DNA of 64,000 nucleotides from positions 1,550,001 to 1,614,000 of the forward strand of contig OZ251574.1 in NCBI GenBank assembly GCA_965243635.1, written 5' to 3'. How positions within the stretch are numbered: position 1 is the stretch's first letter; every line of letters starts with the position of its first letter. Positions 16,432-24,469 of the stretch are shown here, piece after piece. The notes beneath the pieces were generated by a model. It was not told where the DNA came from. It did no database searches and was given only the letters and a program-made list of their open reading frames with translations. The position numbers and the translations under genes are program-made. This DNA is from Rs1 sp000416275 (GTDB lineage: Bacteria > Pseudomonadota > Gammaproteobacteria > Pseudomonadales > Balneatricaceae).

Positions 16432-17871
16432 ATGAATATTGAATATCAAAATTGCTATTTTGATTTTGACCAGCGCTTTGCATTAAAGGCAATCGACTGG
16501 CAAATTAGCACCGGGGAGCACTGGGTGATAACCGGGGGCAATGGATCTGGAAAGTCGGCGCTGGTTGCCACATTAGCTGGATATGGTGATAAGCTCAGTG
16601 GCACAGTGTCTGGTAAAGCTAATAGAGTGGCGCTGGTGTCGTTTGAGGTGCAGGCAGAGCTGATTGAACGCGAGCGAAAAAAAGATGATGCCGATATTAC
16701 CGATGTCATTGCAGTGGGCACGGCTGTATATGAAATACTTGCCCAGGGGCACAGTAACCAAGAAATCGTTGACCAATTAATCGCGAAGTTTGAATTGGGC
16801 TACTTGTTAAATAGACCCTTTAGGGCATTATCGACCGGTGAAACACGAAAAATCCTACTGATTCAAGCGCTGGCGAGTGAGCCTGATTTGCTGTTGTTAG
16901 ATGAGCCATTTGACGGTTTAGATGCCACTACTTTGCTGATGCTGCAACAGTATCTATTACAACTTAGCCAGCGTATAAGTATTGTAATGGTCTTGAATAG
17001 ATGTGATGAAATTCCTAGTTTTGTCAGTCATTTAGGCTATATGCAGGCGGGGCAATTAATGCATAAGGTAGCGAGAGAGGATCTTCAGGGCAGCAGAGAA
17101 CTGTTGCAGTTGTTACACTTAAAAACCAGTGGATTGAGTGTGCCAGCTACTGATGGCACATCGAAAAGCGCACTGTTAAAAGCTGATCAACCGCTGGTGA
17201 GACTAAAAAATATTCGCATAAAATACGATCAACTGACGATATTAGAAGACTTTGATTGGACCATTAATCCGGGAGAGCACTGGCAGCTAAGCGGGCCTAA
17301 CGGGAGTGGCAAAACGGCGATATTATCTTTAATCACCGGAGACCACCCGCAATGTTATAGCAATGATATTTTGGTGTTTGGTTATCAGCGGGGAAATGGC
17401 GAAAGCATTTGGCAAATTAAACAGTTTATCGGTTATGTTTCAACCGCGTTACAATGGGAGTACCGGGTCGGCACTAGTTTGCGTAACGTAATTATATCGG
17501 GTTTTTATGACAGTATTGGTCTGTACACTAAAGCGACTGATGGGCAGCGCAAAATTGCCGATCAATGGTTGGTGCTATTAGGTATGGATGACCGGGCCGA
17601 TCAGAGTTTTAATAAGCTATCCTTTGGTGATCAGCGGCTATTGCTAATAGCAAGGGCGATGGTCAAGCATCCGCCGCTATTGATTTTAGATGAGCCCTGT
17701 TTAGGCTTAGATGATATCAATAGACAGTTGGTGTTAGCTTTAATAGAAAAAATCTGTGCGGCGGGAAAGTCCACGGTACTGTACGTTAACCATCACGCTG
17801 AAGATGCGATTGCAGGGATTGATCAAGCGAAAAAAATAACTAAGCATCCCAGTAACATGGCTGATGTTTAA
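16432..17871 (+). CDS. modF: Tandem ABC ATPase, ModF-like
   Basis: The 479-residue protein has two ABC domains and no membrane segments. The first has Walker A GGNGSGKSAL (about 36-45), signature LSTGETRK and Walker B LLLLDEPF. The second has GPNGSGKTAI (about 286-295), the signature-like LSFGDQRL, and LLILDEPCLGLDD. This length and layout match ModF (PhrA), a soluble protein often grouped with molybdate genes but of unsettled function. No modABC genes are nearby, so the molybdenum link is only by family. Confidence 0.75.
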   Translation: MNIEYQNCYFDFDQRFALKAIDWQISTGEHWVITGGNGSGKSALVATLAGYGDKLSGTVSGKANRVALVSFEVQAELIERERKKDDADITDVIAVGTAVYEILAQGHSNQEIVDQLIAKFELGYLLNRPFRALSTGETRKILLIQALASEPDLLLLDEPFDGLDATTLLMLQQYLLQLSQRISIVMVLNRCDEIPSFVSHLGYMQAGQLMHKVAREDLQGSRELLQLLHLKTSGLSVPATDGTSKSALLKADQPLVRLKNIRIKYDQLTILEDFDWTINPGEHWQLSGPNGSGKTAILSLITGDHPQCYSNDILVFGYQRGNGESIWQIKQFIGYVSTALQWEYRVGTSLRNVIISGFYDSIGLYTKATDGQRKIADQWLVLLGMDDRADQSFNKLSFGDQRLLLIARAMVKHPPLLILDEPCLGLDDINRQLVLALIEKICAAGKSTVLYVNHHAEDAIAGIDQAKKITKHPSNMADV

Positions 17872-17952
17872 ACGTTGAGTTTTATTATTTGTGTAGACTG
17901 TACAGAGCGGTCTGCACTATTACCTAGTTATAAAATTAATCAAGGAGTTATC

Positions 17953-18525
17953 ATGGCCAAAATATTAGCATTTTCCGGTAGTAGTAGAATTGGTTCGTGT
18001 AATCAAAAAATGTTAGAAATTGCTGCAGCCGGCGCTCGTCAAGCAGGTGCTGAAGTTACTGTGGTAAATTTAGCTGATTATGTAATGCCCATCTACAATC
18101 AAGACCTGGAGGCGCAAGCATTTCCAGAAGCTGCGCGCGCATTTAAGAAACTAATCACTGAACACGATGGATTGCTGATCGCCTCGCCAGAGTACAACAG
18201 TGCCTACAGCGCACTATTAAAGAATGCGATTGACTGGGCTTCTCGACCGACCTTCGACAACGAAATTTCACTGAGCGCCTATCGAGGGAAATTTGCGATA
18301 ATAATGGCTGCCTCGCCCGGTGGTTTAGGGGGAATGCGAGGTCTAGTGTCATTGAGAATGTTACTGTCAAATATGAATGTGAACGTACTGGCGTCGCAAG
18401 TGACTTTGGGAGCTGCGCTACAGGCATTCAATGCAGATGGATCTATGGTTGACGAGCAGAAACAACAGTCAATAGAGGCCCTAGGTCAAGAGTTAAGCAA
18501 ATTGTTAGATTCACAAGTTAGTTAA
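17953..18525 (+). CDS. NADPH-dependent FMN reductase (flavodoxin-like fold)
   Basis: The 190-residue product has the flavin phosphate loop FSGSSRIGSCNQKML near the N-terminus and the SPEYNSAYSALLKNAIDW motif (about residues 75-93) shared by NADPH-dependent FMN/azo/chromate reductases. ASPGGLGGMRGL forms the next flavin contact. The ATG at 17953 was chosen because AAGGAG lies seven bases upstream and the fold starts there. Physiological substrate unknown; quinone or flavin reduction is likely. Confidence 0.9.
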   Translation: MAKILAFSGSSRIGSCNQKMLEIAAAGARQAGAEVTVVNLADYVMPIYNQDLEAQAFPEAARAFKKLITEHDGLLIASPEYNSAYSALLKNAIDWASRPTFDNEISLSAYRGKFAIIMAASPGGLGGMRGLVSLRMLLSNMNVNVLASQVTLGAALQAFNADGSMVDEQKQQSIEALGQELSKLLDSQVS

Positions 18526-18627
18526 TTTGAGCGGACTAAAGTCCACTTAAACCCTAGCTTGATGCCCTTGATATTTGTTGAAGGTCATCCAGGCTAAATT
18601 GCCTTAGCCGCGAGAAAGAAGGATGTC

Positions 18628-19734
18628 ATGATCACACTCTCTCTTTTAAAAAAGAAAAGAATGCTGCTGTTAATGCTATCGGTATTAGTCGTTAGTATGC
18701 TGTACGTTGGGCTAAGGGAAGATATTCCCAGTCGCAATCAAGTTAGCTTTTCTCAGAGTAATGGTGCGCTAGTGTTCGGCGAAAGGGGGCTGGCTTATTC
18801 AAAGCAGAAGCTTAATCCAGTGCAAATTGATCATCTAAATAACAGCGGCTTTATGATCAAGTTAACTTTTTCTCCAGTTAGCTATGAAAACAGTAATTTC
18901 CAGTTCCTAGTGCTATTGTCCAATGGTGAGACTAGTGAGCAGCTGATTATTGCGCAAGTGCGAGACTATATTATCGTCATGAATGGCGACGATTATAATT
19001 ATCGGAAAAAATCACCCCGTATCAGCATTAAATTAAAGGATAGGTTCAAGGGCTATCAGCAATTGACCCTGACAGTGGATCAACAGACCACCAAGCTAGT
19101 GCTGAATAATAATATTACAGTGCAAAAAAACGGTCAGCTAGTGCAATTACCCAACCCAAAGAAAGGGGTTAAATTGCTGTTGTCAGGATCTGAACTGCTA
19201 GAAAATAATTGGTTGGGGGAGATCGAGTTACTGGCTATAGGCCCGCTAGAATCTGCCCGCGAACCACAGCTACTGGTTGATTTTGTTGCAAAAAGCGGTG
19301 GGCAAAAAAATAACCTGACTAGTGACTGGTTATTGATACCAAAAACACTCACTTTACTTAAGCATCAAGTATTAGAGGCATCCCCTTTTAAAATAAATTC
19401 GAAAAGTGCGCTGCACGACATATTGATTAATTTTTTTGGTTTTATGCCGTTTGGTTTTGTACTGTGTTTACTGTTAATCAAATTGCCGGTCAGTTCTAGT
19501 CGAACTTGGTACAAGAGTGCTTTCATCTTGTTCATGACATTTCTATGTGCGTTTTTATTGAGTTTTATTATTGAATACCGGCAAGCTTGGTTAGTAACCC
19601 GTCATTCCAGTTTAAGAGATCTATACCTAAATACCTTAGGTGGCGTGGCTGGTGGGGTGTTAATTTTGCTCACTATCAAATTAAACGAATGTCTGAGCAG
19701 ACGTCGCACTGAAAATAATAGCGATCAGATTTGA
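18628..19734 (+). CDS. LamG-like/VanZ-like membrane protein
   Basis: The 368-residue protein has an N-terminal membrane anchor (MLLLMLSVLVVSMLYVGL), a roughly 200-residue extracytoplasmic beta-sandwich resembling a LamG/concanavalin fold, and a C-terminal VanZ-like domain of three or so transmembrane helices (DILINFFGFMPFGFVLCLLL; FMTFLCAFLLSFIIEYRQAW; DLYLNTLGGVAGGVLILLTI). VanZ-like proteins are linked to teicoplanin resistance in Gram-positives but are functionally undefined in Proteobacteria. LamG-VanZ fusions are a recurring architecture. No operon partner is evident. Confidence 0.75.
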   Translation: MITLSLLKKKRMLLLMLSVLVVSMLYVGLREDIPSRNQVSFSQSNGALVFGERGLAYSKQKLNPVQIDHLNNSGFMIKLTFSPVSYENSNFQFLVLLSNGETSEQLIIAQVRDYIIVMNGDDYNYRKKSPRISIKLKDRFKGYQQLTLTVDQQTTKLVLNNNITVQKNGQLVQLPNPKKGVKLLLSGSELLENNWLGEIELLAIGPLESAREPQLLVDFVAKSGGQKNNLTSDWLLIPKTLTLLKHQVLEASPFKINSKSALHDILINFFGFMPFGFVLCLLLIKLPVSSSRTWYKSAFILFMTFLCAFLLSFIIEYRQAWLVTRHSSLRDLYLNTLGGVAGGVLILLTIKLNECLSRRRTENNSDQI

Positions 19735-19842
19735 TAGTTCACCATCATAGGCAGGTAAATAGTAGCGGCAATACCGCAGAAGTAGCCGATATAGAGAATC
19801 AGTGCGCGTACTCTTGCATTAAGCAGCGCCTCAAGTAGGCGA

Positions 19843-20208
19843 CTAAATTGTACTGGAAAGCGTTAAAATGTCCGCAGTTTTTTTGCTATCAAACACAAAT
19901 TCAGTAGTAGTAATATTTCGTTCAGTGTTAGGTTTTGCAGTTAGTTGCGCTAGCCCTTCTAGGGAATTATGCATATCCGAAAAGGTTTCATGCATCATTC
20001 GAGAGAGAGAAATACAAGATTCCATAGGACTGTTAGCGAGTTCTCGTCTTGAGTTAATATGAAACTGCAGCCCCTGTAATCGGTGTTGGCGTTCAGCGGG
20101 AGCCGTTTCAATACAATCATTAACTAGTTGCTCCCGCAATGCTTCAAATGCTTTTGGATCTAAATCATTAAGCTTCTTCAGCTGATCAAAACTGGGTAGG
20201 TTATACAT
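19843..20208 (-). CDS. DUF3135 family protein
   Basis: The 121-residue protein starts MYNLPSFDQLKKLNDLDPKAFEALR and continues with CIETAPAERQHRLQGLQFHIN and a Met-rich SLSRMMHETFSDMH stretch, the pattern of DUF3135, a small alpha-helical family of unknown function in gammaproteobacteria. The start at 20208 was chosen over one 22 codons upstream because AGGAG lies seven bases before it. Its C-terminus beyond about residue 100 looks atypical, and a second open frame with a membrane segment overlaps its end. Confidence 0.75.
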   Translation of the reverse strand: MYNLPSFDQLKKLNDLDPKAFEALREQLVNDCIETAPAERQHRLQGLQFHINSRRELANSPMESCISLSRMMHETFSDMHNSLEGLAQLTAKPNTERNITTTEFVFDSKKTADILTLSSTI

Positions 20209-20993
20209 AATGCTTCTCCTATAAATAGCTAATAGGTGAGTGCTGTGATTATTGGTATTGAACTTGAATATCATACCTAACGGCTTCAGCCTATTCTTAA
20301 ATTATATTCATATATCGTTCATCTTGCAAAGTTGAATATAATATAAGAACATGATTATTATCAATCATGAAATATGTATTATTGTTTGATTTTTGCTCTT
20401 AATAATAATTAACTAATTGATAGTATATGATTATATTATTTTTATTTGTTTGAAAATAATTACTGTAAAAGCTGCTTGTAATGGGGATTTGAGAAGTAAA
20501 TATACTAAAAATACGTATACTCTTTAGTCGATTAAATTTTCAACAGAAATCGCTGATTCAGGTTAAGGTCAGTTCAGAGGCTTCTTAGACGCAGCTTTTT
20601 GATACCCTTGTGCTTCACAATATAACTATCAGTAAGTGCTGATTTATACCTGTCATCAATTGTATTTTGAGCATTTATCACCATATCTTAGTGAATTCAT
20701 TATATTTTTAGTAAGAGGTATCAAGAGATACAATATTCACTTTTAATTTAGCATGTAAAACTGAAAATTTTAATGCAGCTTGATAGCTTCTATAAGCTGT
20801 CCACCGGAGATTTACGTACCTAGTGTGATGATGATCAATGGTGATGGGCAGGTAGTGGGTGCAGGTAGTGGGTGATAGTTAGCTGCCTGTTTTTTTATGT
20901 TTTTCGGAACACGCCATTTACCTAAAGATTAATGAACTAAAAAATAACTTAATACTCAATATCTCAGAATTGCCTTTATAGAGAGAACTTACT
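20209..20993. other. Long AT-rich intergenic region upstream of the moxR operon
   Basis: About 785 bp between divergent genes, very AT-rich, with no convincing coding frame. It must hold the promoters of DUF3135 and the moxR operon. Near 20847-20872 the phrase GCAGGTAGTGGGT occurs twice in tandem, and a terminator-like hairpin follows at about 20862-20898. Confidence 0.6.
20862..20898 (+). terminator. Possible terminator or leader attenuator before moxR
   Basis: CAGGTAG can pair with CTGCCTG (one G-T pair), followed by a run of seven T residues. There is no annotated gene on the plus strand in the 650 bp before it, so it could end a small RNA or act as an attenuator in a long leader of the moxR operon about 100 bp downstream. 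Confidence 0.4.
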
Positions 20994-21962
20994 TTGGATA
21001 AGACGGAATTAAATATCAAAGTTTGCCAGCTACAAGCTTGGTTGACAGCTGAAATTATTGGTCAGCCTGCTTTAGTACAACGCTTGCTGATTGCCTTGTT
21101 AGCCGATGGTCATCTATTAGTAGAGGGGGTGCCTGGAGTGGCCAAAACTCGGGCTATTAACTCACTGTCTAAAGTGATTAGTGGCGATTTTCAGCGGATT
21201 CAATTTACCCCAGATTTACTCCCTTCGGATGTGACGGGTAGCGATATTTATCATCCTGAGGATGGTAGCTTCTCTTTTTCTAAAGGCCCTATATTTCACA
21301 ATTTAGTACTTGCCGACGAAATTAATCGAGCACCTGCAAAAGTGCAATCCGCACTTTTAGAGGCGATGGCGGAAAGACAAGTCAGTGTCGGGAGCCAGAC
21401 TTATGCTCTGCCTAAAATATTTATGGTGATGGCCACTCAAAATCCACTGGAGCAAGAGGGAACTTACCCATTACCGGAAGCGCAATTGGATAGGTTTTTG
21501 ATGAAGGTGAACGTTGGCTATCCCGATGTGAGCGCCGAGCGAGAAATACTAAAACTGGCACGTAATGAAGCGCAAGGTAATATCCAGAATCTCCCTGAGG
21601 CGATCAGTGATCAAGATCTTATTGGCGCAAGAGCAGAAGTGCTCTCAGTGCATATGGCTGAATCTATAGAAGAGTACATAGTGCAGTTAACTATGGCTAC
21701 TAGAGAGCCGCAAAACTATTCAGCAGAGCTTAGAGGTTGGATAGAAGTGGGGGTTAGTCCACGTGCCAGTATCGCATTAGATCGCTGTGCTCGCTCTCTA
21801 GCTTGGCTGAAAGGTCGAAATTATGTCACCCCCGATGACGTGCAAGAAATTATCTATGACGTGTATCGACATCGTTTGATTTTAAGCTTTGAAGCTGAGG
21901 CAAATGGGGTTGATGCAGATGCGGTGATTACTAAGCTGCTAGCGTTAGTTCCAGTAGGCTAG
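20994..21962 (+). CDS. MoxR-family AAA+ ATPase
   Basis: The 322-residue AAA+ protein has Walker A GVPGVAKT (about 44-51; note Ala for Gly before the Lys, usual in MoxR), Walker B LVLADEINRAPAKVQSALLEAM, and sensor 1 MATQNPLEQEGTYPLPEAQLDRF. MoxR proteins act as chaperones for VWA-domain protein complexes. The start is a TTG at 20994. It leads an operon with DUF58, DUF4381 and three Bat genes, the standard MoxR-Bat arrangement, probably maturing an envelope or stress-tolerance complex. Confidence 0.95.
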   Translation: MDKTELNIKVCQLQAWLTAEIIGQPALVQRLLIALLADGHLLVEGVPGVAKTRAINSLSKVISGDFQRIQFTPDLLPSDVTGSDIYHPEDGSFSFSKGPIFHNLVLADEINRAPAKVQSALLEAMAERQVSVGSQTYALPKIFMVMATQNPLEQEGTYPLPEAQLDRFLMKVNVGYPDVSAEREILKLARNEAQGNIQNLPEAISDQDLIGARAEVLSVHMAESIEEYIVQLTMATREPQNYSAELRGWIEVGVSPRASIALDRCARSLAWLKGRNYVTPDDVQEIIYDVYRHRLILSFEAEANGVDADAVITKLLALVPVG

Positions 21963-21989
21963 TCGAAAGGTGTTGGAGTTGAAATTGGC

Positions 21990-22943
21990 ATGAACAGTAT
22001 TCAGTTAGCAGAGCTTTTTGCGCTCAAAGGTGTTTACCCTGATTTATCGCAATTGTTGGCACTTAGAAAATACACTGAGCAGTTGAGTTTAGAAACGGTG
22101 GCGCGCACTAGCCCAAGTGCAGGTAACTGGCAGACACGGATGCGGGGGCGTGGTCTGGATTTTGCAGAGGTGCGCCGCTATCAAGCGGGGGATGATGTTC
22201 GCAGTATTGATTGGCGAGTCACCGCTAAAACGCAAAAAACCCACACTCGATTATTTACTCAAGAGCGAGAGCGGCCGATTATTTTAGTGGCGGATTTGCG
22301 TTCGGATATGTTTTTTGGCTCGGTTAATTGCTTTAAATCTGTGACTTGTGCAGGGTTGATGAGTGCGCTAGCTTGGGTGGCTTTAAAAAGTAAAGATAGA
22401 GTGGGTGGGTTAGTTATCGGTGATAATCAACACATCGAATTGCGGCCAAAAGCGCATAAAAAAATCGTCTTGTCATTTATTCACTACTTGGACGAATACT
22501 GTCGTCAGCTAACTAGTCCCATCGCCGATAGTAGCAAGCAGAGTATGGATCAGCTACTGATCAAATTAAAGCGGGTGACTCGCCCCGGTAGTGCTATTTA
22601 TATAGCGAGTGACTTCCACGATCTTGAAACGGTCAATATCGGTCGATTAGTAAAACTATCGCAACATAATCAACTGGTTTTTATGGTTATTTCCGATCCA
22701 TTGGAATGGCATTTGCCGGTCAGTAGTAGTCTTTTAGTTAGCGATGGAAATACTACTTGTGAGCTACAAAATAACAGTGCCAATAATCGCTTAATGCAGC
22801 GCCGGCTAGATAAAATTGAAGCGATTTGTAAACCGTTAAATATTGAAGTAATGCAAGTCAGTACCAGCGATAAACTATTAACTGTTTTACAACAGCGCTT
22901 TTCAAACAAGCGACAACATGCAGCGAGGATTAAGCGTGATTGA
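21990..22943 (+). CDS. DUF58 domain protein (MoxR operon)
   Basis: The 317-residue protein has the DUF58 hallmark GRGLDFAEVRRYQAGDDVRSIDWRVTA near residue 50, followed by a VWA-like fold (RPIILVADLRSDMFFGS). DUF58 proteins always occur with MoxR ATPases and are thought to be part of the complex. It lies 27 bp after moxR, and its end overlaps the next gene. No membrane segments are seen, which is common for short DUF58 proteins. Confidence 0.93.
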   Translation: MNSIQLAELFALKGVYPDLSQLLALRKYTEQLSLETVARTSPSAGNWQTRMRGRGLDFAEVRRYQAGDDVRSIDWRVTAKTQKTHTRLFTQERERPIILVADLRSDMFFGSVNCFKSVTCAGLMSALAWVALKSKDRVGGLVIGDNQHIELRPKAHKKIVLSFIHYLDEYCRQLTSPIADSSKQSMDQLLIKLKRVTRPGSAIYIASDFHDLETVNIGRLVKLSQHNQLVFMVISDPLEWHLPVSSSLLVSDGNTTCELQNNSANNRLMQRRLDKIEAICKPLNIEVMQVSTSDKLLTVLQQRFSNKRQHAARIKRD

Positions 22944-23451
22944 ACAGAATAATCCACTCGCATCGTTAAAAGATATTCACTTGCCGGAAGCCGTGTCTAA
23001 TTTCCCGTCGGCGATCGGCTGGTGGCTGCTGGTTATGATTGGATTATCGGCACTGCTGGGGCTAATTAAGTACGGCAGTTATCTGATTAACAAAAATGCT
23101 TATCGAAGAGTGGCGATCAAACAGTTGCACCAATTGCAGGCTGATTATTCTGTCCACAACAATGATCTTAAATTATTATCTGCAATTAATTTGCTGCTTA
23201 AATCAGTGGCCATTAGACAGTTTCCTGAGCAACAGTGTGAAAAATTGCATGGTCAGAATTGGCAGCAATTTTTAAGTTTGGCTGTTAGTCAGTCTAAGTC
23301 AATTGATCTGCGGGCGCTGGCTGAATTAAATGCTATTTATCGAAAAGAAGTTGTTTTAACCAATCAACAGCGCTATTTGCTGCTGTTAAACGCCAGAAAA
23401 TGGTTGCAAAAACACCGAAGAGTAATAGGTAAGGGAGAGCAGTTTGTTTAG
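22936..23451 (+). CDS. DUF4381 domain membrane protein
   Basis: The 171-residue protein starts NNPLASLKDIHLPEAVSNFPSA-like (after a GTG at 22936, preceded by GAGGAT) and has one membrane helix (IGWWLLVMIGLSALLGLI). It matches DUF4381, a family found between DUF58 and BatA genes. The C-terminal half is cytoplasmic and alpha-helical. It overlaps both neighbours by 8 bp, so translation is tightly coupled. Function unknown beyond membership of the MoxR-Bat complex. Confidence 0.85.
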   Translation: MIEQNNPLASLKDIHLPEAVSNFPSAIGWWLLVMIGLSALLGLIKYGSYLINKNAYRRVAIKQLHQLQADYSVHNNDLKLLSAINLLLKSVAIRQFPEQQCEKLHGQNWQQFLSLAVSQSKSIDLRALAELNAIYRKEVVLTNQQRYLLLLNARKWLQKHRRVIGKGEQFV

Positions 23452-24469
23452 TTTTGAGTGGCCTTGGGTGTTCACTGCCGTGCTATTACCTTTTGTGGTG
23501 TATCGCTTTTTAAAGCCGGTCCCGCAGGATAAAGCGGCACTAAAAGTACCTTTTTATGCACAATTAAGTGGGACTCTACAGACGTCTCAAACAGTAGTGC
23601 GCAAGGGACGGCTGCTGATTCTGCTGACTATTTGGCTGTTATTGCTGGCTTCTGCGGCTAAACCTATGTGGTTGGGAGATCCTGAACCACTATTAACCAG
23701 CCCTAGAGATTTAATGTTAGCGGTGGATATCTCTGGGAGCATGGAAACCAAGGATATGCAGTTGGGTTCACAAATGGTCGATCGTCTAGTGGGCATAAAA
23801 GTTGTGCTAGATGGTTTTATAAAACGGCGCAGCCAAGATCGAATGGGGTTGATTTTATTCGCGGATAACGCTTATATTCAAACGCCGCTCACCTTAGATC
23901 ACCGCACTTTGGTCAAGTTTTTAAACGAGGCTCAAATTGGTTTTGCCGGTCAAAAAACTGCCATAGGGGATGCAATTGGCTTAGCTTTAAAGCGGATGAA
24001 AAAAAGTTCGGAAAAAAGCAAAGTCTTAATTTTGTTAACTGATGGTGCCAATACCGCGGGAACTGTGACGCCACTCGATGCGGCCAAAATGGCAGCTGAG
24101 CATGGCTTGAAAATATATACTTTAGGTTTTGGCGCCGATGAATTAATAGTCAGCAGCTTTTTTGGCAATCGACGGATAAATCCCTCTGCAGATTTAGATG
24201 AAAGCACGCTGCAAAAAATAGCCGAGCTAACTGCAGGCCAGTATTTTCGCGCTCGGAGTATCGATGAGTTGGTAAAAATTTATCAATTATTGGATGAATT
24301 AGAGCCCCAGCCAGCGGCGGGCAAAGGGATAGTGCCGCAGCAAAGTTTATTTTATTGGCCGCTGGGCGCTGCGTTGCTATTAAGCATACTGTTGGCACTG
24401 GTGCAGATTGTTCGCGGACTTATTTTTACGCGGCCAAGCAAGGCTATCCGGGAGAGTGAAAATGCTTGA
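23444..24469 (+). CDS. VWA domain membrane protein, BatA-like
   Basis: The 341-residue protein has an N-terminal membrane helix, a second near residue 60 (LLILLTIWLLLLASAA), a VWA domain with the intact MIDAS motif AVDISGSMETKDM, and a C-terminal helix (FYWPLGAALLLSILLALVQI). This is the BatA layout. The start is TTG at 23444 with GGGAG upstream, overlapping the DUF4381 stop. Bat (Bacteroides aerotolerance) proteins were named for a role in aerotolerance; in Proteobacteria the role is less clear. Confidence 0.92.
   Translation: MFSFEWPWVFTAVLLPFVVYRFLKPVPQDKAALKVPFYAQLSGTLQTSQTVVRKGRLLILLTIWLLLLASAAKPMWLGDPEPLLTSPRDLMLAVDISGSMETKDMQLGSQMVDRLVGIKVVLDGFIKRRSQDRMGLILFADNAYIQTPLTLDHRTLVKFLNEAQIGFAGQKTAIGDAIGLALKRMKKSSEKSKVLILLTDGANTAGTVTPLDAAKMAAEHGLKIYTLGFGADELIVSSFFGNRRINPSADLDESTLQKIAELTAGQYFRARSIDELVKIYQLLDELEPQPAAGKGIVPQQSLFYWPLGAALLLSILLALVQIVRGLIFTRPSKAIRESENA

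Noticed and set aside
16432..17871. Complete molybdate transporter locus
   Set aside because: Only the tandem ATPase is present; no ModA, ModB or ModC genes flank it.
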